DNA of 64,000 bases from Alteribacillus persepolensis (GTDB lineage Bacteria; Bacillota; Bacilli; Bacillales; Marinococcaceae): NCBI RefSeq assembly GCF_900099605.1, contig NZ_FNDK01000005.1, forward strand, positions 1-64,000. Direction: 5' to 3'. Under the pieces are notes generated by a model. That model was given only the letters and a program-made list of their open reading frames with translations. It was not told where the DNA came from and did no database searches. Both the position numbers and the translations under genes were made by a program. This document shows, in pieces, positions 43,408-52,444 of this stretch. Every line of letters starts with the position of its first letter. Within the stretch, counting starts at the first letter, position 1.

Positions 43408-44130
43408 TTAATTATAGATAGGTGGAATGGACATCTCTGGTTCATCGTTTCGTGAGACATGTACTTGCAGCTGGTCATTAATGGAAGCAAAAAAGACTTG
43501 CTGAATATTATCAACCCCTTGCGCATGCAGCTGTTCTCTCAGCCAAAGTTCATCAACATCTAACTGTTGAAGGACGCTTGGGTACATGTTTCCCTCGATA
43601 ATAACGGGATAGGCAATCGAGGCAGATGATGGTGTGATGTTCATATCTTCTAATGTTACGGTTTGGTTGTTTGGCTTTTTAAGGACACTAACCGTTCCGT
43701 TTGCTTCAACGACAGCAGTTTGCACTTCATGTATGTCAAAGATATCTTTTTCTCGTAAAGCTTCGAGAACGTTATCTATCGAATAGCGTATGTGTTTGAT
43801 GTTGCGGTGTAACAGTTTACCATCTTGAACAACAACGGTCGGCTCAAACGTAATATATTTTCCAATCGTCCGGTTGGATATTTTCATTTTGGCAACAACA
43901 TGCTGCAGGAATGCGATAAATATAATCGCGGCTGCTGTTGGTAAGTGGTGTACACTTGGATCAGCGATGTCGGCCCCCACAACCGAACCTAATGTAATAA
44001 CGATTAAAAAATCAAACACAGGCAATTCACCAATTGCTCGTTTTCCCATAAAAATAGTCATTACTAAAAGCAACGGCAGTATCGTAATAATCCTGCCTGC
44101 CACAAGTACGATATCGATGACATTATTCAC
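43408..44130 (-). CDS. DUF421 membrane protein (YetF-like)
   Basis: A 240-residue protein with about three N-terminal membrane segments (IITILPLLLVMTIFMGKRAI, FDFLIVITLGSVVGADI and PTAAAIIFIAFLQHVVAKM) and two cytoplasmic repeats in which the family's VV(xx)G and VIxxG strands occur (TVVVQDGKLLH and SIAYPVIIEGN). B. subtilis has several such proteins (YetF, YdfR, YkjA, YrbG), some spore-membrane linked. AGGGTGAATA precedes the ATG. Function unknown. Confidence 0.85.
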   Translation of the reverse strand: MNNVIDIVLVAGRIITILPLLLVMTIFMGKRAIGELPVFDFLIVITLGSVVGADIADPSVHHLPTAAAIIFIAFLQHVVAKMKISNRTIGKYITFEPTVVVQDGKLLHRNIKHIRYSIDNVLEALREKDIFDIHEVQTAVVEANGTVSVLKKPNNQTVTLEDMNITPSSASIAYPVIIEGNMYPSVLQQLDVDELWLREQLHAQGVDNIQQVFFASINDQLQVHVSRNDEPEMSIPPIYN

Positions 44131-44329
44131 CCTGGTTAGACCCCTTTACAAGTAGATGGTAAATTCTTCACTTATTTTCGTGCAAATCCATTTATTTATA
44201 CATAGACTGGCTGCGCAGTCATGAAGAGAGGGTGTTTGTCATATGATGTTTGGACAAGGTCATGAACAGGAATAAGGAAAATAAGAGCTTACAAATGGCT
44301 GGTCTTTTTTAAAAGGGGGTTCACCAACA

Positions 44330-44845
44330 ATGAAAAAGAAAAGAGTTATGGTAAGTATTCTTATTGGATGTATTATTGGGTTTGGCGTGACATCAGGTGC
44401 ACACGCTTTCAACCATCATTCAGCCGCTGGTTATACTTGGTTTTTATCGTCTATAAAAAGCACGGTTGAACATGCAAATAGCTATCATGAGAACGCAGAC
44501 CATTTCGACATGATGATGAACACTGCAGAGGGCAGCGTCTCTCTTAACAGTAACGGCTCGAAGCTGGCAGAAGACATTGAAACGTTGTTTAACAGCGAAG
44601 GAATAAATAATCATTTACACGATTATAATCCAGAAGAGCTTGTCATCAGAGTGAGTGACCCAAATGTTTTAAGTTTCGATAAGGCAGAGGCAAAACAAAA
44701 AATGGCCATTTCAAAAGACCCTGTCCAAGAGGCAGTAGTAGAAGCATATGCTCAGCAGGAAGGAGCTGCTCACTTGTACTTGGATGCAGTCGAAGAGGGG
44801 GAAATTACTACCCTTGCTAAAACAGAAATAGAGGTAAAAAAATAA
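44330..44845 (+). CDS. Hypothetical secreted protein
   Basis: A 171-residue protein with a clear signal peptide (MKKKRVMVSILIGCIIGFGV, cleavage near AHA-FN) and a His-rich mature start (NHHSAAGY, VEHANSYHENADHFD). The remainder is acidic and helical, with no Cys. AAAGGGGG precedes the ATG and a terminator follows. No family recognised. The early His residues could bind metal, but that is only a suggestion. Confidence 0.65.
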   Translation: MKKKRVMVSILIGCIIGFGVTSGAHAFNHHSAAGYTWFLSSIKSTVEHANSYHENADHFDMMMNTAEGSVSLNSNGSKLAEDIETLFNSEGINNHLHDYNPEELVIRVSDPNVLSFDKAEAKQKMAISKDPVQEAVVEAYAQQEGAAHLYLDAVEEGEITTLAKTEIEVKK

Positions 44846-44854
44846 AACCGATGG

Positions 44855-44885
44855 AAGCACTGTCTAATAATAGGCAGTGCTTTTA
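44855..44885 (+). terminator. Intrinsic terminator
   Basis: AAGCACTGTCT (44855-44865) and AGGCAGTGCTT (44872-44882), one G-T pair, then TT. Confidence 0.8.
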
Positions 44886-44965
44886 TGTGGTAAAACGGCA
44901 TAAACAGTCTGGCAAAGGAAAATAATATAACTGTATGTTTATGGATAACGTTAGAAAGGACGGAC

Positions 44966-46195
44966 ATGATGCTTCGTACATACAAGCACCTTGTATATGA
45001 CACAAAAAGCAAATTCGAAAGCTTGCTGCAACGTGTATATGCAAAAAAGCGCTGGGAAAACGTAGTGATTGAACCCAAAGAGGTACTGCAGGTCAAAGAA
45101 GTTTTAAAAACAGCTGCATCAAAAAAGCCCCGCGTTCGTTTGACGAAAGAAGAGCAAACATTAGTGGAACAAATTATAGATGAGACAAAAAGATACAATC
45201 GAAATAATATAACCCGGACAGAAGCATATCGTACATTTTATTTTCAGCATCCAGAAGTTCATTGGGCGTTTTTGGCACACATGGTTTCTAGAAATGGCGG
45301 CTATTGTATGACAGATGTGAAGGGACAGTTGTTTTCTCGTTTTTTAAGCAGTGATGAACAACAAGCGTATTTTCAATTTTTTGAGCGGGCAAACGCACTG
45401 ATTTTTCAAGATGCTTATCCACAGCTGCGTTTATATGAAGAAAGCAAAAAAAGGCAAAAGAGTTTATTTCATCTTTTACCAGTCTTTTACGTTTCTGCTT
45501 TTATGCAGCCATTTTGGGAGATGTTTTTTACGCAGCAACAGTCAGCGCTGTTAACTGTGGCGCTCATTATCAATGAACAGAATTATATTGAAAAAAGAGT
45601 GATTCAACAGCCATATTATCAGCAGCATGTGCTGCAATCATTAAAATTTAAAGGGCAAGAGCTAATACAGTTAACGCAGGTTGTCTTTCCTTATCAATCA
45701 GCGCGGTATGCCGGACAATTGAACGGAATACGGCTGGCGGGGCTGGTCATGGAAGATTTTACTGATATAGAGGAGCGTATTAATGTTGGGAAACAATTAT
45801 ATGCGATGCTTTTTGGGATTGAAGATGTTTTCACAGGGGCATTGGCCTTTGCCTTAAAGCAGCACCATACGGCATCCAGATCTGATTATTGGCCGCATAT
45901 GTTTTCAAAGAAAGAAAAATATAAACATGCACATTATGATAAAGAGCGCTTTCTTGCGTGCAGGCGAAAGCAGGGAGCCCCTCCTCTTTACAGCCCTGAT
46001 TTAAAAGCAGCTTGGAGTGACCAGCCAGTACAGCCGCCAAAACGGTTTGACTGGTTTCAACGCATGGAAGTATTGAAATATCTTAAAACAATTTCCGTGC
46101 CAATGGCTTTTGATATGACAAGCGAGTATTGTTTTGGAGTGAACAAAATGGAGTTGGGCGTATTAACGAAAACAATGTGGCAAAAGCACCAGTAA
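44966..46195 (+). CDS. DUF2515 (YppC-like) family protein
   Basis: A 409-residue helical protein. NNITRTEAYRTFYFQHPEVH with WAFLAHMVSRNGGYCMTD is the typical DUF2515 opening, and the SLFHLLPVFYVSAFMQPFWE segment is also conserved in YppC relatives. There is no signal peptide. GAAAGGACGG precedes two tandem ATGs; the first is taken. It is convergent with the LD-carboxypeptidase gene with only 10 bases between. Function unknown. Confidence 0.8.
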   Translation: MMLRTYKHLVYDTKSKFESLLQRVYAKKRWENVVIEPKEVLQVKEVLKTAASKKPRVRLTKEEQTLVEQIIDETKRYNRNNITRTEAYRTFYFQHPEVHWAFLAHMVSRNGGYCMTDVKGQLFSRFLSSDEQQAYFQFFERANALIFQDAYPQLRLYEESKKRQKSLFHLLPVFYVSAFMQPFWEMFFTQQQSALLTVALIINEQNYIEKRVIQQPYYQQHVLQSLKFKGQELIQLTQVVFPYQSARYAGQLNGIRLAGLVMEDFTDIEERINVGKQLYAMLFGIEDVFTGALAFALKQHHTASRSDYWPHMFSKKEKYKHAHYDKERFLACRRKQGAPPLYSPDLKAAWSDQPVQPPKRFDWFQRMEVLKYLKTISVPMAFDMTSEYCFGVNKMELGVLTKTMWQKHQ

Positions 46196-46205
46196 CCAAT
46201 GGATC

Positions 46206-47132
46206 TTATACTGAAGAGACAGTCGGTTCGATAATAGTAAATGTATTGTCATCGGTATTAAGGTTAGCCATAGCGCCGATGGGCACGGCTGCTTTAAATG
46301 TGCCGTGAGCGGTAGCAAGGCCAGTCATCAGCGGTTTGTTGAGAGGAACGAGGTATTTTTCAATCACTTCTTCATATGATTCTCCGTATGAGACTGGACA
46401 TCCGGTGCACTCCCCCATCACAATGCCGGCACAATCGTCAAAGGCACCAGCCATAGCCAATTGTTTTAAGTAGCGGTACACGGTATTCGTTGGTTCATGG
46501 GTATCCTCTAAAACGACAATTTTGCCGTTAGTATCTATTTCATATGGGGTGCCAAGCAGCCCGGCGAATGTAGTGAGCGTTCCTCCGACAATCGGGGCGG
46601 TAATGTTGCCAGGTACTCTGCTGACAAGCGGCATATTTGGCGGGTTTTCCAGTTGTCTTGGGTATTGAAGAGTGGAGACAGCTTCATAAAACGGGTCGTA
46701 ATTGTAGGGAGGAGTGTTCATTCGAAAATCAATCAGCATAAGACTTTGAAATGTGATAACATCAGCGAATTGATAAATAGGGTTTAACAGAGCAGTTATA
46801 TCACTGTAGCCGCTGATGATTTTAGGATGCCTGCGAATTAAGGAAAAATCAAGGTACGGTAAAATCCCGGCTACTCCCACTCCTCCTCGTGAGGGGAGAA
46901 TCATCTTAATATCGTCTTCTGCAACCATACGCATAAAATCATATGCCCGTTCACGGTCGGAGCCGGCAAGAAAGCCATCGCGTGCATAGACATAATCTCC
47001 TAAAACAACGTGAAAACCAAGTTCTTGTAACACATCTGTCCGTGCCTCAACCACAGGTCTTTCGATGGGGCTGCCAAGTGTGACAATGCCTACGGTGTCA
47101 CCGGCTTCTAACAAAGGAGGACGAATGGCCAC
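46206..47132 (-). CDS. LD-carboxypeptidase family protein (peptidase S66, MccF/LdcA-like)
   Basis: A 308-residue S66 peptidase. The nucleophile region is I-I-S-G-Y-S110-D-I-T-A; the other charge-relay residues are Glu in VVLEDTHEP (about 210) and His in LATAHGTFKAAVPIG (about 280). SRGGVGVAGILPYLDF is the family's ARGGYG-type loop. Such enzymes remove D-Ala from murein tetrapeptides or cleave microcin C-like compounds. There is no signal peptide, so it acts in the cytoplasm, fitting wall recycling. It starts with GTG after AAGGTGATAAC. Confidence 0.85.
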   Translation of the reverse strand: MAIRPPLLEAGDTVGIVTLGSPIERPVVEARTDVLQELGFHVVLGDYVYARDGFLAGSDRERAYDFMRMVAEDDIKMILPSRGGVGVAGILPYLDFSLIRRHPKIISGYSDITALLNPIYQFADVITFQSLMLIDFRMNTPPYNYDPFYEAVSTLQYPRQLENPPNMPLVSRVPGNITAPIVGGTLTTFAGLLGTPYEIDTNGKIVVLEDTHEPTNTVYRYLKQLAMAGAFDDCAGIVMGECTGCPVSYGESYEEVIEKYLVPLNKPLMTGLATAHGTFKAAVPIGAMANLNTDDNTFTIIEPTVSSV

Positions 47133-47250
47133 GTTATCACCTTGCTTTCCTAATCGTCACGTGATATTACATGTATATGGAAAAAGAAAAGGTTCATCAC
47201 CGTAAATTCAACTGAATAATTTGTCTTTATGCATACGAGGAGGGAAGAAA

Positions 47251-47835
47251 ATGAAACTTTCACCAGTTCGTGAAGAGTTTTTTCATTATCCTACATTGGA
47301 AATGGCTCAGCGGCTGCTTGGACACATTCTCGTCAAAGAGACGAATGAAGGTGTAGCGGCTGGAAAAATTGTAGAAACCGAAGCGTATCAAGGGCCTGAT
47401 GACCGTGCGGCTCATAGTTTTGGCAACCGCCGAACGAAACGAACCGAAGTAATGTTTGGGCCGCCTGGCTATGTATATACATATGAAATGCACACTCATT
47501 GTTTAGTCAATGTCGTCTGCGAAAAACCAGGCATACCACAAGCGGTTTTAATACGTGGAGTGGAACCGGTTGAAGGAATCGAGTTAATGTACAAACGCCG
47601 TGGAGATAAAAAAGAAAGAGATTTAACGAGCGGGCCTGGGAAGCTTACAAAAGCACTTGGTATTGTAAAAGCTGATTATGGACGGGCATTTTTTGAAAGA
47701 CCGCTCTATATTGCTCAAGGAACAGCACCTTCTAACATCTCGAGCGGCCCGCGAATTGGCATCGGTAATGCAGGAGAAGCGAAAGACTATCCTTGGCGGT
47801 TTTGGGAGACGGGGAACTCTTATGTGTCGAAGTAA
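47251..47835 (+). CDS. 3-methyladenine DNA glycosylase (AAG/Mpg family)
   Basis: A 194-residue alkyladenine glycosylase. VETEAYQGPDDRAAHSFGNR holds the catalytic Glu, and MFGPPGYVYTYEMHTHCLVN the conserved Tyr and strand; LTSGPGKLTKALGI and SGPRIGIGNAGEAKDYPWRF complete the family pattern. Matches B. subtilis YxlJ in length. It excises alkylated bases such as 3-methyladenine. The ATG at 47251 follows GAGGAGGGAAG; ten upstream codons are unsupported. Start is reliable. Confidence 0.9.
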   Translation: MKLSPVREEFFHYPTLEMAQRLLGHILVKETNEGVAAGKIVETEAYQGPDDRAAHSFGNRRTKRTEVMFGPPGYVYTYEMHTHCLVNVVCEKPGIPQAVLIRGVEPVEGIELMYKRRGDKKERDLTSGPGKLTKALGIVKADYGRAFFERPLYIAQGTAPSNISSGPRIGIGNAGEAKDYPWRFWETGNSYVSK

Positions 47836-47926
47836 ATTTTTCCGTTGACAAGTGCTTGCAGCCGGTGTATTCTAAAAAAATAAATAAAAAATCCTACTAA
47901 AGCGATAAAGATTGAGGTGAATGCAC

Positions 47927-49174
47927 ATGCAAGCACAGGTACAACCTGTTTCAGAACAAAAAGGCCCGGTTCAAAGCACACCTTCGTTAAATCAAGCGCA
48001 AACACCGCTTGTCATCGGTGGTTTAACCGTTGCAGCAATTCTATTTATTTATCTTGCTGCAGCGCAAAGTGTTGTTCAGCCCGTGCTTTTAGTGATTGGC
48101 CTTTTGTTAGGATATACATTGTTTCATGCGCGATTTGGTTTTACGTCCGCTTTTCGACGGTTGATGTCGGTGGGAAATGGACAGGCACTGCGTGCACATA
48201 TGGTGATGCTGGCAGTGGCTGTGACGTTGTTTGCACCAATTTTAGCCACTGGTTTCACGTTTTTTGGGGGTACTGCCCAAGGATACGTATCGCCAGTAGG
48301 TGTTAGTTTAATTGTTGGTGCCTTTATGTTTGGTATTGGGATGCAGCTTGGAGGAGGATGTGCCTCTGGTACGTTGTACGCAATTGGCGGCGGGCGCTCG
48401 GTTATGTTTATTACGCTGCTCTTTTTCATTATTGGAGCAACAATTGGAGCGTACCATTTTGAGTTTTGGACGAGTGAAATGCCGGCGTTTGAGCCTATTT
48501 CGCTAGCAACATCAACAGGGCTTGGATATTTTGGAGCGTGGCTTGTTTCTATCCTTATTTTTGGAATCGTTATTCTTGTTACTCTCCGGATTGAAAAGAA
48601 AAAAAATCCGCCTAAAATGGCTGCATTGCCATCGGCATCAGGGTGGAAACGAATTTTCAGAGGTTCTTGGCCGCTCATAGCAGCTGCCATTGCCTTGGCT
48701 GTGTTAAATGCTTTGACCTTAATGACAAGGGAGTCACCTTGGGGCATTACATCTGCTTTTGCTTTATGGGGTTCGAAAGCAGCACAAGCTGTCGGGATTG
48801 ATGTATCAAGCTGGGGATATTGGCAGGCAAATGCTGATCAGCTTCAAGCATCCATTTTTGCTGATACGACAACGGTACTCAATTTTGGTGTTATTCTAGG
48901 CGCATTTATTGCGTCAGCGGCAGGAGGGTTATTCCGTTTTAATAAGGTTACTCCAAAGAATGCAGCGGCTTCAGTTATTGGCGGCCTGCTGATGGGATAT
49001 GGTGCTCGTCTTGCGTTTGGATGCAACATTGGTGCTTATTTTGGAGGTATTGCTTCCTTTAGTTTACACGGGTATATCTGGGGAGTACTGGCTCTTGCTG
49101 GTACATTCTTAGCACTGTTTTTACGGCCGTTGTTTGGTTTATCTGTCCCAAAATCAAAAGACTCGTTTTGTTAG
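47927..49174 (+). CDS. YeeE/YedE family sulfur-compound (thiosulfate-type) transporter
   Basis: A 415-residue membrane protein with about nine segments. Two conserved Cys motifs of TsuA/YeeE proteins are present: MQLGGGCASGTLYAIGGGR and LAFGCNIGAYFGGIAS, which shuttle thiosulfate in the family. The soluble N-terminus of about 30 residues is Gln/Pro-rich. The ATG at 47927 lies seven bases from TTGAGGTGA; the earlier ATG at 47921 is too close. No TusA or rhodanese gene is adjacent, although they often are. Substrate is inferred. Confidence 0.88.
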   Translation: MQAQVQPVSEQKGPVQSTPSLNQAQTPLVIGGLTVAAILFIYLAAAQSVVQPVLLVIGLLLGYTLFHARFGFTSAFRRLMSVGNGQALRAHMVMLAVAVTLFAPILATGFTFFGGTAQGYVSPVGVSLIVGAFMFGIGMQLGGGCASGTLYAIGGGRSVMFITLLFFIIGATIGAYHFEFWTSEMPAFEPISLATSTGLGYFGAWLVSILIFGIVILVTLRIEKKKNPPKMAALPSASGWKRIFRGSWPLIAAAIALAVLNALTLMTRESPWGITSAFALWGSKAAQAVGIDVSSWGYWQANADQLQASIFADTTTVLNFGVILGAFIASAAGGLFRFNKVTPKNAAASVIGGLLMGYGARLAFGCNIGAYFGGIASFSLHGYIWGVLALAGTFLALFLRPLFGLSVPKSKDSFC

Positions 49175-49181
49175 GCACGGC

Positions 49182-49215
49182 AAAAAGCCGCAAGGACATG
49201 TCCTTGCGGCTTTTT
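49182..49215 (+). terminator. Intrinsic terminator after yeeE-like gene
   Basis: Perfect 17-bp palindrome arms AAAAAGCCGCAAGGACA and TGTCCTTGCGGCTTTTT (49182-49215). Confidence 0.92.
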
Positions 49216-49229
49216 AACGTGGATAGAAT

Positions 49230-49375
49230 GATTGGTGTTCATCACAGGATATACTTCTGCAGGATATAGCGGCTTCTACGCCCGACATGGGAGGTGCGCG
49301 TTTTTAGTAGAAGTTCCAAGCAGAAGTTCTTATACTTTAGTCAAACTTCTTTCTTGCAGGGTATAGGTATGCTTG
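49230..49375. repeat. Dispersed intergenic repeat, type A (diverged)
   Basis: TTCATCACAGGATATACTTC, GCGGCTTCTACGCCCGACAT and GGTGCGCGTTTTTAGTAGAA followed by GTTCCAAGCAGAAGTTC and TTTAGTCAAACTTC match the order of the type A modules near 4.8 and 35.9 kb with more differences. Confidence 0.6.
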
Positions 49376-50092
49376 TTACAAGTGCTGATCCATTTCTTTG
49401 AGAACGTCTCCGATGTTTCTGTCTCGGATGATAAGATCTGCTAAAGCATCTAAATCTGTCTCTGTCCGGTTAACAATAGCTAATTTCGCACCATGTTCTT
49501 TTGCTTGTGCCGGAAAAGTGGAGGCAGGTGCAACCGATAAACTTGAACCGAGTACGATAAACAGATCTGCTGCTCTTGTGTGCCGGTCAGCAAATACAAT
49601 CGCATGTTCAGGAAGCATCTCGCCAAATAAGACAACATTCGGACGAAAAAACCCATGGCATTTCGGGCAAGTCGTTTGTTCTGTTAAGTAAGCTTCACTC
49701 GAGACGACATGTCCGCAATCATTACAGCGAAGGGATGTGATGGAACCATGCAGCTCAGCTACTTTTTTACTTCCTGCCCGCTGGTGAAGCCCATCTACAT
49801 TTTGTGTAATAATGCTTTGAATGATCCCTTGTTTTTCCCACGCAGCGAGTGTTTTATGTCCACTGTTTGGTTCTACTTCTTCTAAAGCTTGGATTCTTGA
49901 TTGATAGAAATGAAAAAAGTCTTCACGGTTGTATTGAAGAGCTTCGGTGCTGGCTAGCGCAATTGGGTCCTTATGTTTCCATAAACCTTTATTCGAACGA
50001 AAATCAGGCAGCCCGCTCTCGGTTGACATGCCGGCGCCTGTCATCACAACGGTGTGGTGAGCGCGTTTCAGCCATTTTGTGAGTGTTTCCAT
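49376..50092 (-). CDS. NAD-dependent protein deacylase (Sir2 family)
   Basis: A 238-residue sirtuin. GAGMSTESGLPDFRS binds NAD, TQNVDGLHQRAG holds the catalytic His, and a four-Cys zinc site is given by CNDCG and CPKCH. It removes acetyl or other acyl groups from lysine using NAD+. The ATG at 50092 follows GAGGTGAGATTAAC; 24 codons upstream are open but lack a site. It resembles B. subtilis SrtN. Cytoplasmic. Confidence 0.9.
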   Translation of the reverse strand: METLTKWLKRAHHTVVMTGAGMSTESGLPDFRSNKGLWKHKDPIALASTEALQYNREDFFHFYQSRIQALEEVEPNSGHKTLAAWEKQGIIQSIITQNVDGLHQRAGSKKVAELHGSITSLRCNDCGHVVSSEAYLTEQTTCPKCHGFFRPNVVLFGEMLPEHAIVFADRHTRAADLFIVLGSSLSVAPASTFPAQAKEHGAKLAIVNRTETDLDALADLIIRDRNIGDVLKEMDQHL

Positions 50093-50349
50093 GTTAATCT
50101 CACCTCTTTTTCCATCATAGACGTTATCTACTATGAATATATACGGTTCAATGCTTTGAAGCAAATACGTACCACATGGTTTTGTTACATTCCTTTGTTT
50201 TTACGTTATTAATGCATAATTGGCAGTGAATAACGGCTTGCCTTTCCCGGAATGTAACATAGAATTCTTGGCGTGTGCGTGTTTGGCTTGTACTTTCATC
50301 TTTGAACCATGTTAAACATTGTATTCACCCCAATACTTGTATGGGAACC

Positions 50350-50381
50350 AAAAAAAGAGCGCCCGCCACATACGGACCCTC
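50350..50381 (-). terminator. Probable terminator downstream of tRNA-Leu
   Basis: Read on the minus strand: an imperfect hairpin (GAGGGTCCG with CGGGCGCTC) followed by seven T (50350-50356), 55 bases past the tRNA. Confidence 0.55.
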
Positions 50382-50436
50382 TGTCATATACAAAACATAT
50401 TAGATAATTAGGAATAAAAAGGAGAAAGTATAGATG

Positions 50437-50525
50437 TGGTGCGGCTGAGAGGATTCGAACCTCCAAGAGCGATAATGCCCACACGGACCTGAACCGTGCG
50501 CGTCTGCCAGTTCCGCCACAGCCGC
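50437..50525 (-). tRNA. tRNA-Leu (CAG anticodon)
   Basis: Class II tRNA of 89 bases with encoded CCA. The acceptor stem is GCGGCTG paired with CAGCCGC. The anticodon stem CACGG/CCGTG encloses loop TTCAGGT, giving CAG, reading CUG. The TTCGAATC T-loop and a long variable arm are present. It is a lone tRNA gene on the minus strand. No integrated element lies next to it. Confidence 0.93.
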
Positions 50526-50537
50526 AGAACACATTAT

Positions 50538-50566
50538 ATTATAAAACGTTTCAGAAATGATTGCAA
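50538..50566 (-). promoter_or_regulatory. Sigma-A promoter of tRNA-Leu
   Basis: On the minus strand TTGCAA (50561-50566), a 17-base spacer and TATAAT (50538-50543). The tRNA begins 12 bases past the -10. Confidence 0.75.
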
Positions 50567-50625
50567 GAGATAATTATATGTGGATGACTCATGCTAGAAT
50601 AAAAGGAGAAAATAAGAGGAAAGTA

Positions 50626-51288
50626 GTGGACCTAATGTTTTCAGCGGAAGAGAGTCGTTCGAAAATAGATTTCACTTATGAAACAACTATGGTTCTGTTA
50701 GCTGCTGCTTCCATTGGAACATTGTGGTATGACACCGGAGCAGATAACTACATTATTTGGGGAACGTGGAGCGTCTTTTTTGCAGATTTTCTGTTCCGTC
50801 TAGTAACAAGTCGCAGCAAATGGGCATTTATCAAAGCCAACCCCTTCATAGTCATTGCGGTAATTCCACTAGATGCAGTATTTCAGGCAGCCAGGCTGGC
50901 ACGTATTTTACATTTAGTACGTTTGAAAACTATAACGAAATATTATACGATGCCGTTTATTCGTTTTTTAAAACAGCAAAACGTTGCTGTCGTTTTATCA
51001 TTATCATTTGTTTTGCTGTTTCTTTTTATCATTCCGTTACATTATAAAGAACCTGCTATTGAAAGTTTTTTAGAAGCTTTTTGGAGCGGGTTGTTGTCTT
51101 TCTTGTTTTTCGGCAGGTCCAATTTTGAACCAGTGACGCTGGTCGGTCACATTCTATTAGTAGTGTTAAGCATTTTTGGCGTGATTGTTTACGGTCTTGT
51201 TTTAAGTATAGTGGCAGACAATATATACCACTCCAAATATGTACAGAAATATCTTCAAATATGGAAAAAACATTCTAAACGAAAATAA
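50626..51288 (+). CDS. Ion-channel-like membrane protein with atypical pore
   Basis: A 220-residue protein resembling bacterial voltage-gated-type K+ channels: four early membrane segments, a basic fourth segment (FQAARLARILHLVRLKTITK), a pore-helix region and a last transmembrane helix. The usual T-x-G-Y-G-D filter is missing; the region reads SGLLSFLFFGRSNFEPVTLV. It may conduct another ion or be a regulatory relative. GTG at 50626 (after AGAGGA) or ATG at 50635 could be the start. It begins 100 bases from the divergent tRNA gene. Confidence 0.65.
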   Translation: MDLMFSAEESRSKIDFTYETTMVLLAAASIGTLWYDTGADNYIIWGTWSVFFADFLFRLVTSRSKWAFIKANPFIVIAVIPLDAVFQAARLARILHLVRLKTITKYYTMPFIRFLKQQNVAVVLSLSFVLLFLFIIPLHYKEPAIESFLEAFWSGLLSFLFFGRSNFEPVTLVGHILLVVLSIFGVIVYGLVLSIVADNIYHSKYVQKYLQIWKKHSKRK

Positions 51289-51331
51289 GCGTTCATAAGA
51301 TGAGATAAAACGGATGAAGGCAGGTGTCATC

Positions 51332-51559
51332 GTGAAAGAATTTACACAGCGAAAGTATTACCATCCTTATGTCAGTCCGTTTGATCCGTGTCCGCCAATA
51401 CGAGTAAAGTCGTATGATACGCCTCCACAGCTTTATTTAGGATTTCAGCCCCCGGGTCTTCCGCAATATCAGCCGAAGCAGGCTCTTTATAGCGGGACGC
51501 TTTGGCCTGCTTTATTTTCCCCGTATGACAATCCATATGAGCGGGGGGGACAATCATGA
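51332..51559 (+). CDS. cotJA: Spore coat protein CotJA
   Basis: A 75-residue CotJA protein. LYLGFQPPGLPQYQPKQALY and SGTLWPALFSPYDNPYE are the conserved family segments. GTG at 51332 is seven bases from AGGCAGGTG; ATG at 51314 lies upstream with a weak site. First gene of cotJABC, and its end overlaps the cotJB start. The operon is made in the mother cell early in coat assembly and its products enter the inner coat. Confidence 0.88.
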   Translation: MKEFTQRKYYHPYVSPFDPCPPIRVKSYDTPPQLYLGFQPPGLPQYQPKQALYSGTLWPALFSPYDNPYERGGQS

Positions 51560-51822
51560 GCCAGAAACAGCTTCCACAAGAGTTTTATCAGTTAATGGAA
51601 GAGCTGCAAGCGGTTGATTTTGTATTAGTGGAATTAACGCTGTACTTAGATACGCATCCAGATGATACTGCGGCGATTCAACAATTTAATGATATGGCTT
51701 ACTACCGTCATCAGCTCGTTCCACAAATTGAACAGTATTATGGGCCTTTGCAGCAATTTGGCAATAGTTACAGCGGTTATCCATGGAATTGGAACCAATC
51801 GCCGTGGCCGTGGCAGATTTAA
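51556..51822 (+). CDS. cotJB: Spore coat protein CotJB
   Basis: An 88-residue CotJB. YQLMEELQAVDFVLVELTLY followed by LDTHPDDTAAIQQFND is typical, and the end is Trp/Pro-rich (YPWNWNQSPWPW). It overlaps the cotJA stop by four bases (ATGA) with GGGGGGAC upstream, and lies 16 bases before cotJC. Length matches the family. Confidence 0.9.
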   Translation: MSQKQLPQEFYQLMEELQAVDFVLVELTLYLDTHPDDTAAIQQFNDMAYYRHQLVPQIEQYYGPLQQFGNSYSGYPWNWNQSPWPWQI

Positions 51823-51838
51823 TAAAGGAGGGCTGTTT

Positions 51839-52408
51839 ATGTGGATTTATGAGAAGAAGCTGCAATATCCGGTAAAGGTAAGTACTTGTAACCCAATGCT
51901 GGCAAAATTTTTAATCGAGCAATACGGCGGCGCTGATGGCGAGTTGGCTGCAGCCCTTCGCTATCTCAATCAAAGGTATTCGATTCCAGATAAAGTAATT
52001 GGATTACTTACCGATATCGGCACCGAAGAATTTGCCCATTTAGAAATGATTGCGACGATGGTTTATAAATTAACCAAAGATGCCACACCGGAACAAATGA
52101 AAGCAGCTGGTTTAGGGGCTCATTATGCCAATCATGATAACGCATTGTTTTATAATAACGCTGCAGGCGTTCCATGGACCGCCTCTTATATACAAGCAAA
52201 AGGAGATCCTATTGCTGATTTGTATGAAGATATTGCAGCGGAAGAAAAAGCACGGGCAACGTATCAGTGGCTTATCGATATGTCGGATGATCCTGACTTA
52301 AACGACGGCTTGAAGTTTTTAAGAGAACGAGAAGTCGTACACTCCCAACGTTTCCGAGAAGCTGTGGAAATTCTAAAAGAAGAACAAGGCAAAAAGAAAT
52401 TTTATTAA
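51839..52408 (+). CDS. cotJC: Spore coat protein CotJC (manganese catalase family)
   Basis: A 189-residue CotJC. MWIYEKKLQYPVKVSTCNPM is the family N-terminus; the four-helix metal-binding core contains EQYGGADGELAAALRYLNQR, GTEEFAHLEMIATMV, and HSQRFREAVEILK. It belongs to the dimanganese catalase family, so peroxide removal in the coat is plausible. AAAGGAGGGC precedes the ATG. Last gene of cotJABC. Confidence 0.92.
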   Translation: MWIYEKKLQYPVKVSTCNPMLAKFLIEQYGGADGELAAALRYLNQRYSIPDKVIGLLTDIGTEEFAHLEMIATMVYKLTKDATPEQMKAAGLGAHYANHDNALFYNNAAGVPWTASYIQAKGDPIADLYEDIAAEEKARATYQWLIDMSDDPDLNDGLKFLREREVVHSQRFREAVEILKEEQGKKKFY

Positions 52409-52417
52409 GAAAAATAA

Positions 52418-52444
52418 AAGCAGACACGAAATCAGTGTCTGCTT
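52418..52444. terminator. Bidirectional terminator between cotJC and sugar dehydrogenase gene
   Basis: AAGCAGACAC (52418-52427) and GTGTCTGCTT (52435-52444), perfect. It overlaps the last codons of the minus-strand gene. Confidence 0.75.

Noticed and set aside
50437-50525. tRNA-Leu as an integration site of a mobile element
   Set aside because: No integrase, phage gene or duplicated tRNA end is found on either side.
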